A stretch of 64,000 nucleotides of DNA, taken from Rhodococcus sp. 14-1411-2a (GTDB lineage: Bacteria; Actinomycetota; Actinomycetes; Mycobacteriales; Mycobacteriaceae). Shown one piece after another: positions 35,117 to 44,059 of the stretch; within the stretch, counting starts at the first letter, position 1; each line of letters opens with the position of its first letter. A program made the position numbers and the translations under genes. Location: the NCBI RefSeq assembly GCF_002259485.1, contig NZ_NPGA01000014.1:62001-126000 (forward strand), written 5' to 3'. The notes beneath the pieces were generated by a model. That model made no database searches. It was given only the letters and a program-made list of their open reading frames with translations, and had not been told where the DNA came from.

Positions 35117-36478
35117 ATGGCGACCGGTATCGATCGAGGTACGACGGTCGATCGCGGCAATCGTTGGCGAACCATCGGGACGTTGCGAACCGGGCCCGGT
35201 TCTGCACTCCTTCCGTTCGGCTGGGGACCGGCGATCGTGTTGGTGCTCGTGGCCTTCGTGGACCGTATCGAATTCAGCCTCGTGGCCGCGGTTCTTCCTC
35301 AGCTGCAGGACGAATGGGGTTTCGGCGACGCGGTGGCGGGATCGCTGCCCAGTGCGTCCGCGATCGCCGCGGGTGTCCTCGCGATACCGGCTGCATACCT
35401 TGCCGACCGTCACGATCGCGGCAGGATCGTGACCTGGGTCGTCGTTCTGTGGTCTCTGGCAACTCTCGGTTCGGCACTGGCACCCACTTTCCTGATCTTC
35501 TACCTCGTGCGGGTCGGTCTTGCCGCCGCGGAGGCCGTGGACAACCCGGCGAGTGCGAGCCTTCTTGCCGACTTCTACCCGCCTGCAACACGATCCACCG
35601 CGTTCGGTTGGTGGCGAACCTCGGCGTACCTGGGCGGGGCGGGCATAGTCCTGGGTGGTGTGCTGGCGGACTGGCTGGGTTGGCGCGGGGCGTTCATGGT
35701 CATGACGATCCCGGGACTGCTTGTCGCAGTGCTCGTCTCACGTCTGAGAGAACCCGAACGCGGATACGCAGACCGGTTGGCGGCCCGCGCAGACCCGAGT
35801 GCGCAGATTCCTACGCCGTCCGGACCGCTTGCCACCCAGCTACGCCGACTGCTGCCCATCCGAACGCTGTGGTTCACCGGCGCGGCCCTGACGGTCATGA
35901 GTCTGTCGATCGGTGGTCTGACCTTCTGGCTGCCGAGCCTGCTGCAACGCCGGTACGGCCTGTCCGAATCGGCCGCCGCGACGGCAGGCGGAGGAATGAC
36001 ACTGCTGGGAATCGTGTTCGGCACGCTCGTCGCGGCGATGGCAACCCGTCGAGCCGTCGTCGGCACCAGCCTCGCGCAGTGGCGAGTACTGCTGGGCGGT
36101 AGCGGAATTCTGGTGGGAAGTGTGTTCATGTCGATCGCGCTCGGCATGAACTCCACGGTGATGTTCGTCGTTCTGCTCACCGTGTTCGCCTTTTTCTCGG
36201 CCTTCGCCCTTCCCACGCTCACCGCCTGTGTGGCCGACGTGGTTCCGGCACGCGATCGGGGTCTCGGATTCGGCATGCTGCAGATCGCCGCGACTGCGGG
36301 CGGTGCCGTCGGGCCACTCATGGTCGGTGTGGTGTCCGACGCGGCGGATTCACTCACCGTCGGCCTGATTCCGCTTCTTCCGCTGCTGGCGATCGGGGGA
36401 GTGTTCGCCCTCTTGGCCTACTGGTCCGTGGAACGCGACTCGACCCGCGTCCTGGCCGAGGCTGCGCGGGAAGAGTAA
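35117..36478 (+). CDS. MFS transporter
   Basis: A 453-residue, 12-helix major facilitator. The loop after helix 2 carries LADRHDRGRIVTW, the A-motif equivalent, and the central loop (about 205-235) is charged. The opening VALVDR-like FVDRIEFSLVAAVLPQLQ suggests the anion/metabolite branch (GlpT/UhpT or phthalate-like) rather than a drug pump, but the substrate is unknown. ATG at 35117 has a GGGGGA site 7 nt upstream. It is followed by the nickel/cobalt permease gene after 28 nt. Confidence 0.82.
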   Translation: MATGIDRGTTVDRGNRWRTIGTLRTGPGSALLPFGWGPAIVLVLVAFVDRIEFSLVAAVLPQLQDEWGFGDAVAGSLPSASAIAAGVLAIPAAYLADRHDRGRIVTWVVVLWSLATLGSALAPTFLIFYLVRVGLAAAEAVDNPASASLLADFYPPATRSTAFGWWRTSAYLGGAGIVLGGVLADWLGWRGAFMVMTIPGLLVAVLVSRLREPERGYADRLAARADPSAQIPTPSGPLATQLRRLLPIRTLWFTGAALTVMSLSIGGLTFWLPSLLQRRYGLSESAAATAGGGMTLLGIVFGTLVAAMATRRAVVGTSLAQWRVLLGGSGILVGSVFMSIALGMNSTVMFVVLLTVFAFFSAFALPTLTACVADVVPARDRGLGFGMLQIAATAGGAVGPLMVGVVSDAADSLTVGLIPLLPLLAIGGVFALLAYWSVERDSTRVLAEAAREE

Positions 36479-36506
36479 TTCGTTGTCGTCGGTCACAATG
36501 TTCTTC

Positions 36507-37631
36507 ATGACGAGTGAGCTATCGCGCGCCGAGGTCGGCCGGCGGCAGAGTCGATTCACTCCCGACGAGATCCCCCGCCTGCTGGCCATGGCCGGAGTCG
36601 TGGCCGCCCTGCACGTGATCGGGTGGGGGTTGTTCACCCATTACAACTCCATTCCGAGTATCCACAACCTCACCGGAGCGGACGGCACGCTGGTCTACGC
36701 CGGAGCCGGCGTGTTGGCGTACACCCTCGGGCTCAGGCACGCCTTCGACGCCGATCACATCGCCGCCATCGACGACACCACCCGCTTTCTGCTGCAGAAG
36801 GGCAAGCGGCCGTTGGCCGTCGGGCTCTTCTTCTCACTCGGTCATTCGACCGTCGTGTTCGTCTTCGTCGCCGCCATCGCGTTCGTCGCGTCGCGGGCGA
36901 CGGCGTTCCAGGACGCGTTCGCCGGAGTCGGCGGCATCATCGGCACACTGGTCTCCGGAACGTTCCTCTATCTCATCGCGGCGTTGAACATCGCAGTGCT
37001 CGCGGGAATCGTCGGAGTCTGGCGACGCGCGAAACGAGGTGAGTTCACCGAAGCCGGACTCGACGAGTTGCTGGCCAAGCGTGGGCTGATGAATCGACTG
37101 TTCCGAGGTCGCTACGACAAGCTGATCGACCACTCGTGGCAGATGTACCCGCTGGGTCTGCTGTTCGGGCTCGGATTCGATACCGCCACCCAGGTCGGTC
37201 TGCTCGCGATCGCAGGCACGACGGCCATGGCAGGCGGACTTCCGCCGATGGCGATCATCGCCCTGCCGGTTCTGTTCGCCGCGGGCATGACCACCATGGA
37301 CACCATCGACGGCATCTTCATGTCCAAGGCGTACGGCTGGGCGTTCGTGACGCCGGTGCGCAAGATCTACTACAACATGACGATGACGGGACTGTCCGTC
37401 TTCGTTGCTCTGGTGATCGGCACGGTGCAGCTCTTGACCCTGCTCGCCGAGCAGTACGGGCTGACCGGCGGACTGTGGGACGCGTTGTCCGTCATCGATC
37501 TCAATCTGGCCGGCCAACTCGTCGTCGGCACGTTCTTCGTCGTGTGGATCGGAGCGGTCGTGTATTACAAAGTGGCGCGCATCGACGAACGCGGTGGCTT
37601 CACACACTCGAACGAAATGGAGAACCAGTGA
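36507..37631 (+). CDS. NiCoT nickel/cobalt permease
   Basis: A 374-residue, eight-helix metal permease. Helix II carries RHAFDADHIAAIDDTTR, the HX4DH nickel/cobalt signature (the usual Asn in IDNTTR is Asp here). LGHSTVVF and LFGLGFDTATQ are further family motifs. It supplies Ni2+ or Co2+, for example for urease, hydrogenase or cobalamin. Start choice is uncertain: ATG at 36507 or 36498, or TTG at 36483; none has a good ribosome site. Its stop is embedded in the GTGA start of the lipase gene. Confidence 0.9.
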   Translation: MTSELSRAEVGRRQSRFTPDEIPRLLAMAGVVAALHVIGWGLFTHYNSIPSIHNLTGADGTLVYAGAGVLAYTLGLRHAFDADHIAAIDDTTRFLLQKGKRPLAVGLFFSLGHSTVVFVFVAAIAFVASRATAFQDAFAGVGGIIGTLVSGTFLYLIAALNIAVLAGIVGVWRRAKRGEFTEAGLDELLAKRGLMNRLFRGRYDKLIDHSWQMYPLGLLFGLGFDTATQVGLLAIAGTTAMAGGLPPMAIIALPVLFAAGMTTMDTIDGIFMSKAYGWAFVTPVRKIYYNMTMTGLSVFVALVIGTVQLLTLLAEQYGLTGGLWDALSVIDLNLAGQLVVGTFFVVWIGAVVYYKVARIDERGGFTHSNEMENQ

Positions 37632-38785
37632 ACTCTCGGCGTCGGATCGGTGTCCTCGCAGTTGCCGCGGCGCTCGCGTCGAGCATGGCGACGGCGCTGC
37701 TGGCCGTACCTGCTTCCGCTGCACCGTCTATCACTCAGAAGATCGGTGACGTCGTCTCGACTCGCGATCTGGACCGAAACCTCTGGATTCCCGGCGCGGC
37801 CTCGGCCGAGGTGCTCACTTACGTCACCACCGATACCTTCGGTGAGAAGGCTCTGAGCACCGGCACCGTCTTCCTACCGCCCGGAACTGCGCCGGAGGGT
37901 GGCTGGCCGGTGATCTCGTGGGCCCACGGCACTTCCGGGCTCGGCGACGCGTGTGCGCCGTCTCTGATCGGTCCGACCTACGCAGAGCGAGATCTGCCGT
38001 ACCTGGCGAACTGGCTCGCGCAGGGCTACGCCATCGTCGCCAGTGACTATGCCGGCCTCGGAACACCAGGATTGCCAACGTATCTCGACGGTCGAACCAC
38101 GGCTCACAACGTGGTCGACATGGTCAAGGCGGGCCGCAACTACAGCGAGGACCTCTCGCGATCCTGGGTGGCCGTCGGCCAATCGCAGGGCGGTGGCGCT
38201 GCGATCTACACCGCTCGGTACGCGACCGAGTTCGGCGGCCCCGATCTCGACTACCGCGGGGCCGTCGGAACCGGTACTCCCGCGTACATCGAGAAGTTGA
38301 TCTCGATCGGTGGACCGGGCGTACCGCCGGTGGTACTACCGTCGGGCCTGACCGCCTACGTCGCGTACATCGGCGCGTCACTGCGCTACGCGCATCCCGA
38401 GCTCGGGCTGGACGACATCCTGACCCCGCTCGGGAAGAAGTATGCAGATCTGGCCGAGACGACGTGTGTGACGGACTTCGAGGCACAACTCGACGGTGTG
38501 ACGATCGGTGACTTCTTCACGGCACCACTGACCGGTCTGCCGAACTTCACCGCCGTCCTCGACGACTACATGGCGATGCCCGAGACCGGTTTCGACAAGC
38601 CGTTCTTCATGGGAAACGGCCTGCAGGACATCGACGTTCCGTTCCCCACAACCGCCGCCTACGTCGCCCGTCTGACGGCCAACGGTCAGCCGGTGACGTT
38701 CCGGGCCTACAACACCGACCACAGTGGAGCCTTCGTGCAGTCGCAGGCCGATACGATTCCGTTCGTCGCGAACCTGTTTCGCTAG
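37628..38785 (+). CDS. Secreted lipase of the LIP family
   Basis: A 385-residue exported lipase. The signal peptide covers about residues 1-32 and ends VPASAAPS. The alpha/beta-hydrolase core shows WAHGTSGLGDACAPS (oxyanion and a conserved Cys), the nucleophile elbow VGQSQGGG, and C-terminal YNTDHSG with the catalytic His. It resembles secretory lipases such as Candida antarctica lipase A and actinobacterial relatives. GTG at 37628 has GGAG 5 nt upstream and overlaps the permease stop. Its TAG stop and that of the convergent SDR gene share a CTAG palindrome. Confidence 0.88.
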   Translation: MNSRRRIGVLAVAAALASSMATALLAVPASAAPSITQKIGDVVSTRDLDRNLWIPGAASAEVLTYVTTDTFGEKALSTGTVFLPPGTAPEGGWPVISWAHGTSGLGDACAPSLIGPTYAERDLPYLANWLAQGYAIVASDYAGLGTPGLPTYLDGRTTAHNVVDMVKAGRNYSEDLSRSWVAVGQSQGGGAAIYTARYATEFGGPDLDYRGAVGTGTPAYIEKLISIGGPGVPPVVLPSGLTAYVAYIGASLRYAHPELGLDDILTPLGKKYADLAETTCVTDFEAQLDGVTIGDFFTAPLTGLPNFTAVLDDYMAMPETGFDKPFFMGNGLQDIDVPFPTTAAYVARLTANGQPVTFRAYNTDHSGAFVQSQADTIPFVANLFR

Positions 38786-39597
38786 TTCACCGGCCGCTTG
38801 CTGGGCAGCCCGTAGGCGCGAGCGGTGAACAGTTCCAGCACCGTGCGCGGCAGCAATCGCTGGGCGAGGAACACCGCCGGAGCATTGCTGCCGACCGCGT
38901 AGATGGGCAGCGTCTTCTTGTCCTCGACGGCTTTGAGGACGGTGAGAGCGACGGTCTCTGCCGTGATCCCCTCGGCTTCTTTGGCGTCCAGCTGTGAGAT
39001 CACCGTGGTGAAGTCACGGAGATACGGCGAATGCGGGCCGCAGTACTTGGTTCGACGGGCCGAGAGCCCGGTGGCGATGGCGCCGGGTTCGACTGTGGTG
39101 ATGTCGATTCCGTAGGGCTTGAGCTCGTAGCGCGCGGCAGTGGCAAAACCCTTGATCGCAGCCTTGGTGGCGGCGTACGACGAGCGGTAGGCCAGCGGAA
39201 AGCTCGCGAGCATCGACCCGATGTTGACGATCTTTCCGCTGCCACGATCTCGCATGCCCGGCAGCACGGCCTGGGTCAACTCGATCGCGCCGAAGACGTT
39301 GAGCTGGAAGAGCCGGGTGATCGCCTCGATGGGCAGCTCTTCGATTGGGCCGCACTGGCTTTCGCCTGCGTTGTTGATCAGCACATCCACCGGGGTGTCG
39401 GCGATGCCGTCCACGAACCCGCGGAGCGATGCCGGGTTCGTCAGGTCCAGGTCGCGGTAGTCGACGCCGGGTATCGGGTTCGCCACCGAGGAGCTGTCGC
39501 GGCTCGTTCCGATGACGTGGTAACCGCGAGAGATCAGAACCTCGGCGACGGCCTCGCCGATTCCGGACGTCGCTCCGGTGACTATTGCAGTGTTCAT
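38782..39597 (-). CDS. Classical SDR oxidoreductase
   Basis: A 271-residue short-chain dehydrogenase. It has NAD(P) loop TGATSGIGEA, NNAGES, catalytic Ser in NIGSMLASF, and Tyr/Lys in SSYAATKAA. The C-terminal part is longer than in minimal SDRs (AQRLLPRTVLELF). The C-terminal hydrophobic segment may contact membranes. It is the last gene of the operon with the flavin hydroxylase, FAH protein and ring-cleaving dioxygenase (ATGA overlap), so it probably oxidises or reduces a pathway side-chain intermediate. Confidence 0.85.
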   Translation of the reverse strand: MNTAIVTGATSGIGEAVAEVLISRGYHVIGTSRDSSSVANPIPGVDYRDLDLTNPASLRGFVDGIADTPVDVLINNAGESQCGPIEELPIEAITRLFQLNVFGAIELTQAVLPGMRDRGSGKIVNIGSMLASFPLAYRSSYAATKAAIKGFATAARYELKPYGIDITTVEPGAIATGLSARRTKYCGPHSPYLRDFTTVISQLDAKEAEGITAETVALTVLKAVEDKKTLPIYAVGSNAPAVFLAQRLLPRTVLELFTARAYGLPSKRPVN

Positions 39598-41195
39598 CTA
39601 CGCCTCTTGTTCACGGTGCGGGTAGGTGCCGGCTTCGTCGCGACAGGTGCCGGGCATTCTGTCCTGCGAAAAGCTGTGGTCGGCACTTTGGTGTGCAGGG
39701 ACGGAACCGAGGTGCCCGACGCCATGACCGTGCGGTCCGGTCGCACGATGGCGGCGACAGCGTGGCCGCGGCGCAGCCAGACCCCCAGCTCCGACGACGC
39801 CGCAACCTCGACGACGACGGCTCCGCGGCGTTCGATCTCTCGACGGTGCCCGACGGCCAGGGGTGTCGACGAGACGAACAGGAACCGGCCCGGTGCGAGG
39901 TCGTCCAGACGAGCTCCGCCGTCCAACGGGCTGTTGGGGCAGAGCTTTCCGGCCAGTGTGCGAACCGGAACGGGTGAACGCAGCACGTACGGCGATCGAG
40001 CGAGTGGCGGGGTGGTGCTGGCGGTGACCTTCTCGCCGATGAACGGCAGATAGCCGAGGGCGGGTGCGATGTTCGCGCGCATGATGCCGGTGAGCCGGCT
40101 GCCGCCGGTCATGGCCCATCCGATCGCGACTGCCAACTCGATCATCTGCTTGGCGTGCGTCTTTCGTTCTGTCTCGTAGCTGTCGAGCGAGGTCTCCTTC
40201 AGATGCCCGTCGAGCACGCCGACGAGCTTCCAGACCAGATTGCGCGCATCTCGGAGTCCTGCGCCCATCCCCTGCCCGATGAAGGGCGGCGTCAGATGCG
40301 CGCTGTCGCCGAGCAGGAACACCCGGCGATCACGCCATCGGTCGACCACCTGTGCACGGAAGGTGTACTCCGCGCTGCGAATCAGCTTCATGTCCGGGAT
40401 CTCGCCGGAAACGAACCACGGTGCGATGAAAGGGTGGATGGCCGAGAGATCGGTGAACTCGTCGAGGGTCTCGCCGTCGAGCATCCGGAACTCCCAGCGG
40501 TAGCGGGTGGGGCCGATGCGCATGTACGTCGCCGATCGCTCGGAATCGCACACCTGGTGCACGCCATCCCACTGTTCGAGATCGACATCGGTCTCGATGT
40601 CCACGACCAACCATCGCTGCTCGAAACCGAGATCCTCCATTTTCGAGCCGATGGACCTGCGCACCACACTGTTGGCACCGTCGCAGCCGAGGACGTAGTC
40701 GGCGGTCACCCAATGTGGCGTCCCGTCCTCGGTCGAGTCGTACCGGACCCGAACCGAATCCTTCAGGTTCTGCACATCGGTGATCTCGCATCCGCCACGC
40801 ATCTGCACGGAGTCGTAACGCGTGATGTGGGAACGCATCAGACGCTCGAGTTCGGGTTGATCGAACATGTTGGCCTGCGGGTAGCCGTGCGGTCGATCGT
40901 CGGGATCCCGCTCGAACTCGGCCAGCGTGTGAATCCGCTTGTCGCACAACCTCAGTCCGCGACCGGGACGCGAGATGGCCGCGAAGTCCTCGGCCAGGCC
41001 CAGATCGCCGAGGATGCGGTACACCTCGTCGTCGAGATGGACTGCCCGCGGCTGAGGGTAGACGTCCTCCCACCGGTCCAGCACGAGGCAGGGCACGCCG
41101 TACCGGCCCAACAGCAACGCCGCGGTCATGCCCGTCGGACCGGCACCGACGATCACCACGGGAAAGTGTCTGCCGTCGGACTCGGTACCGGTCAT
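39594..41195 (-). CDS. MhpA-like FAD aromatic hydroxylase
   Basis: A 533-residue flavoprotein monooxygenase of the 3-(3-hydroxyphenyl)propionate hydroxylase kind. FAD motif GAGPTGMTAALLLGRYG is near the N-terminus, LGCDGANSVVRR is the DG motif, and GDSAHLTPPFIGQGMGAG is the second FAD motif. A C-terminal thioredoxin-like extension follows (about residues 400-533). It hydroxylates a phenolic ring ortho to the OH using NAD(P)H and O2, making a catechol for the adjacent dioxygenase. ATG at 41195 overlaps the FAH stop. The natural substrate is unknown. Confidence 0.88.
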   Translation of the reverse strand: MTGTESDGRHFPVVIVGAGPTGMTAALLLGRYGVPCLVLDRWEDVYPQPRAVHLDDEVYRILGDLGLAEDFAAISRPGRGLRLCDKRIHTLAEFERDPDDRPHGYPQANMFDQPELERLMRSHITRYDSVQMRGGCEITDVQNLKDSVRVRYDSTEDGTPHWVTADYVLGCDGANSVVRRSIGSKMEDLGFEQRWLVVDIETDVDLEQWDGVHQVCDSERSATYMRIGPTRYRWEFRMLDGETLDEFTDLSAIHPFIAPWFVSGEIPDMKLIRSAEYTFRAQVVDRWRDRRVFLLGDSAHLTPPFIGQGMGAGLRDARNLVWKLVGVLDGHLKETSLDSYETERKTHAKQMIELAVAIGWAMTGGSRLTGIMRANIAPALGYLPFIGEKVTASTTPPLARSPYVLRSPVPVRTLAGKLCPNSPLDGGARLDDLAPGRFLFVSSTPLAVGHRREIERRGAVVVEVAASSELGVWLRRGHAVAAIVRPDRTVMASGTSVPSLHTKVPTTAFRRTECPAPVATKPAPTRTVNKRRR

Positions 41196-42127
41196 CGGTA
41201 GGAGACCCGGGTGCGCTGGACTCCCAGATCGAGGGCTCCGTCGGGAGTCGAGCAGGTCAGTTCGAGGACGTCGCCGTCTTTCAGGAACGCGGGATTCTTG
41301 GCCTGCTTCTTGAAGAAGACCTTCCACTTGACCGACGGAGGAACCAACGATCCGATCATCTCGATCGGCTTGGCGGGGGCCTTCAGTGCGGTTCCACCGG
41401 GAGTGCCGGTGAGCAGCAGGTCGCCCGGGTCTATCCGCTGGAACTTGCTCAGCGCCTTCAGCGACTCGACCGGGCGGTAGATCATGTCGGCGACCGTACT
41501 GTCCTGTCGCACGGAGCCGTTGACCCGCAGGGTCAGTGCGAGTTCGCCGAACCGATCGAACTCGCCGGCCTCCAGCAGAACCAGGCGCGGCCCGACCGGA
41601 GTGAAGGTGGGATACGACTTGCCCTCGTAGAACTGAGTTTTCGGCAGCTGGACGTCGCGGGCAGAGACGTCGTTGGTGAGCACGAGCCCGGCGATGTACT
41701 CGGCCACGTTGGAGGCGTCGACCTTGGTTCCGACGGTGAGCGTCTTGCCGAACACCAGTCCGATCTCGATTTCGTAGTCGAGCAGCTTCACGTGCGACGG
41801 CTTGATCACGTCGTCGGTGGGTCCGCTGATGGAACCGGAGGTCTTGCGAAAGAACGTCAGCGGAACGGTGTCGGGGTTCATCCCCGAGTCCTTGACGTGG
41901 GAGACGTAGTTGGTCATGTTCGCCATGACGCGGCAGGGTGCCGTCACCGGCGAGATCAACGACAGTGTTTCCACGGCAACGACATCGGTCGAACTGCGCG
42001 CGGATTCGATAGCAGGCCGATCGGCGAGGAGCTCGGCGGTGCTGACCGCGGAGGTGTCGATGCGTGACGCGCCTGCGGGGGTTTCGACCCACCACGCGTC
42101 GGCGGTGCGGAGTACAGCGATGCTCAT
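41192..42127 (-). CDS. Fumarylacetoacetate hydrolase-family protein
   Basis: A 311-residue FAH-family hydrolase. The catalytic C-terminal domain has metal ligands in DYEIEIGLVFGK, upstream NYVSHVKDSG and FFRKTSGSISGP, and C-terminal LTGTPGGT. FAH-fold enzymes cleave C-C bonds of beta-diketone acids or isomerise/decarboxylate meta-cleavage products. Here it presumably processes the ring-fission product of the neighbouring extradiol dioxygenase in place of an MhpC-type alpha/beta hydrolase. ATG at 42127 with ATGA overlap on both sides. Confidence 0.87.
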   Translation of the reverse strand: MSIAVLRTADAWWVETPAGASRIDTSAVSTAELLADRPAIESARSSTDVVAVETLSLISPVTAPCRVMANMTNYVSHVKDSGMNPDTVPLTFFRKTSGSISGPTDDVIKPSHVKLLDYEIEIGLVFGKTLTVGTKVDASNVAEYIAGLVLTNDVSARDVQLPKTQFYEGKSYPTFTPVGPRLVLLEAGEFDRFGELALTLRVNGSVRQDSTVADMIYRPVESLKALSKFQRIDPGDLLLTGTPGGTALKAPAKPIEMIGSLVPPSVKWKVFFKKQAKNPAFLKDGDVLELTCSTPDGALDLGVQRTRVSYR

Positions 42128-43257
42128 GAGGATGCCACTTTCATCAGGCCGCGAAGGCGATCGGTGTCGAACTCGTTGTCGTTGCGCAGTGAGGAAAAAA
42201 TCGATTTCAGTTCGTGCAATGACGCTCTGCTGGGAGCGATTCCGAGGAAGTCCTTCGACGCAGGCGGCCCCCACTGGGCGAGCCCGGACGCCGTCATCGG
42301 GGCCCAACCGGGTTCGAGGGAGTTGTCGAACATGTCGCCGTCGCTGAAATGTTCCACCAGGAAACCGTCGGGATCACGCCAGTAGTCGAAGATCTGGCTG
42401 CCCTGGATGTGTCTGCCGATGCCCCACGAATGTCGGTACCCGCGTTGGGTCAGGTACTCGCCGCCCGCGGCGATGGCATCGAGATCGGACACCTGGTAGG
42501 CGGAGTGCACGTACCGGTTGGACGGTCCGAGAGTCATTGCGAGAGTGTGATGATCGGACGGAGTGTTGCCACGATCGCAGCGGATGAAACTCATCACCGG
42601 ACCGCGATCGCGCTGACCGTCGTAGTAGAGGAAGTCGCTGACGATCAGGCCGAGGTGATGCAGATACCAGTCCAGATTCTGGAGGTAGCCGGTGCGCTGG
42701 AGCACCACGTGTCCCAGGCGCTGGACCCGGGCGGGCTGACGCGGTGGCCGCTGCGTCGCGTTGAGTCGAAAGCGCGGGTCACCGAAGTTGTAGGTGTGCG
42801 CTTCCTGACCGGGAAGTTCGGGATGCTCGGTGTATCCGGACACCACCTGGACGGGCTGCCCGCCCGGATCGGTGAGCGTGACCGCGACACCGCCGAGCGT
42901 CTCGGGGAGCCGTTGGACCCGCTGCCCGGTGGCCTCGGCCAATCTCATGAGGTCGCCGTCGTCGGCGGCGGCGAAGGCTGCGCCCACGAAGCGTGTTCGC
43001 TTGCCGCGGCGGATGATCACACACGGTGCGCCGACCTGCGTGCCGCGCAGATGGATCTCCTCCGGAGTGCGAAGCGAGACGGTGAAACCGAAGGCGACAG
43101 CGAACGCCTCGGCCTTGGTCAGATCCGGCTTGCGAAACTCCAGCCAGGCGATGTCTCGAACCTTGATGATCGGATCTTTCGCGCGACCAGGGTGCTCGCC
43201 GGGGAGTGCGCCCTGGTCCACGTGCATGTCCTTGTGGCCGTCGACGTCGTGTCCCAT
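42124..43257 (-). CDS. Two-domain extradiol ring-cleavage dioxygenase (VOC)
   Basis: A 377-residue type I extradiol dioxygenase. The N-terminal VOC domain (about 30-140) is structural. The C-terminal one carries the iron ligands, seen as His in LGHVVLQRTGY, His in SDHHTLAMT and Glu in LVEHFSDG. A basic N-terminal extension and a C-terminal tail make it longer than BphC-like enzymes (about 300). It cleaves a catechol next to the OH pair. ATG at 43257 has GAGGGAGGG 5 nt upstream. First gene of the aromatic operon, divergent from the TetR gene. Confidence 0.87.
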   Translation of the reverse strand: MGHDVDGHKDMHVDQGALPGEHPGRAKDPIIKVRDIAWLEFRKPDLTKAEAFAVAFGFTVSLRTPEEIHLRGTQVGAPCVIIRRGKRTRFVGAAFAAADDGDLMRLAEATGQRVQRLPETLGGVAVTLTDPGGQPVQVVSGYTEHPELPGQEAHTYNFGDPRFRLNATQRPPRQPARVQRLGHVVLQRTGYLQNLDWYLHHLGLIVSDFLYYDGQRDRGPVMSFIRCDRGNTPSDHHTLAMTLGPSNRYVHSAYQVSDLDAIAAGGEYLTQRGYRHSWGIGRHIQGSQIFDYWRDPDGFLVEHFSDGDMFDNSLEPGWAPMTASGLAQWGPPASKDFLGIAPSRASLHELKSIFSSLRNDNEFDTDRLRGLMKVASS

Positions 43258-43275
43258 GAAGCCCTCCCTCGTTGG

Positions 43276-43332
43276 TGACAATATCGTCACCTATGACAGC
43301 ACTGTCAGTCAAGATTATTGACAAATTCGTCA
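43276..43332. promoter_or_regulatory. Three TGAC-N6-GTCA operator repeats
   Basis: The divergent promoter holds TGAC-AATATC-GTCA (43276-43289), TGAC-AGCACT-GTCA (43294-43307) and TGAC-AAATTC-GTCA (43319-43332). All are 14-bp palindromes of the same build, spaced 18 and 25 bp start to start. They are very likely binding sites for the adjacent TetR protein, controlling both directions. Confidence 0.8.
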
Positions 43333-43383
43333 GCGGTGAGGAAGAGTCAGGGCGTCGACCAGCGGCAGACAGAAGTAGGGAAC

Positions 43384-44037
43384 ATGACAGAGACCCCGAA
43401 TCGGCTCGAGCGGCGCAAAGCGCGTACGCGCGGCGCGCTGATCGCAGCGGCACAAGGATTCATCGCCCGCGGCGAACTGAACGCTCCGATCGCGGAGATC
43501 ACCCAGGCCGCCGACGTCGGGATGGGGTCCTTCTACAACCACTTCGTCAGCCGCGAGCAACTGTTCCAGGCCGCGGTCGACGGTGCCCTGGAACTGCTGG
43601 GAAACTATCTCGATTCGCTGACCGACAGCTCGGCCGATCCGGCGGAAGCCTTCACCCGATCCTTCCGAATCGCAGGGCGCCTGTTTCGGCTGCAGCCGGA
43701 GCTGAGCCGCGTACTCATCCATTCCGGCCCCGACTTGATCACCTCGCAACACGGTCTCGGTCCACGCGCGGCCAGAGACATCCAGGCCGGCGTCGCCGCC
43801 GGCTACTTTCGGGTACCGGACCTCCAGCTGTCTCTGGCGTTGGTGGCGGGCGCGCTGATCGGCCTCGGCCAGTTGTTGCTCGAGCAGCCCGATCGAGACG
43901 ACATCGAGTCCGTCGACAAGATGGCCTACGGTGTTCTGCTCGCCCTCGGAGTACCCGACACCGACGCCAGGGACCTGTGCGCGCGATCGCTACCGCCCAT
44001 GAGTGACGTACCGAGCGTGGACGGGGACAGCGACTAG
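43384..44037 (+). CDS. TetR-family regulator of the aromatic cluster
   Basis: A 217-residue TetR protein. The helix-turn-helix (about residues 8-55) includes IAEITQAADVGMGSFYNHF, and the rest is the ligand domain. ATG at 43384 has TAGGGAA 2 nt upstream. It is divergent from the dioxygenase-led operon, across 126 bp with three repeat operators. It most likely represses this operon until an aromatic intermediate binds. It converges with the SDR gene that ends at 44060. Confidence 0.87.
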   Translation: MTETPNRLERRKARTRGALIAAAQGFIARGELNAPIAEITQAADVGMGSFYNHFVSREQLFQAAVDGALELLGNYLDSLTDSSADPAEAFTRSFRIAGRLFRLQPELSRVLIHSGPDLITSQHGLGPRAARDIQAGVAAGYFRVPDLQLSLALVAGALIGLGQLLLEQPDRDDIESVDKMAYGVLLALGVPDTDARDLCARSLPPMSDVPSVDGDSD

Positions 44038-44059
44038 CACCAACGCGTGCCGGCGAGAC

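Noticed and set aside
39600-40053. Long open frames on the + strand opposite the MhpA-like gene
   Set aside because: Arg/Ala/Pro-rich shadow frames of a GC-rich coding strand, with no ribosome site or family match. The same holds for long opposite frames over accA1, fadB, the monooxygenase and the amine oxidase.
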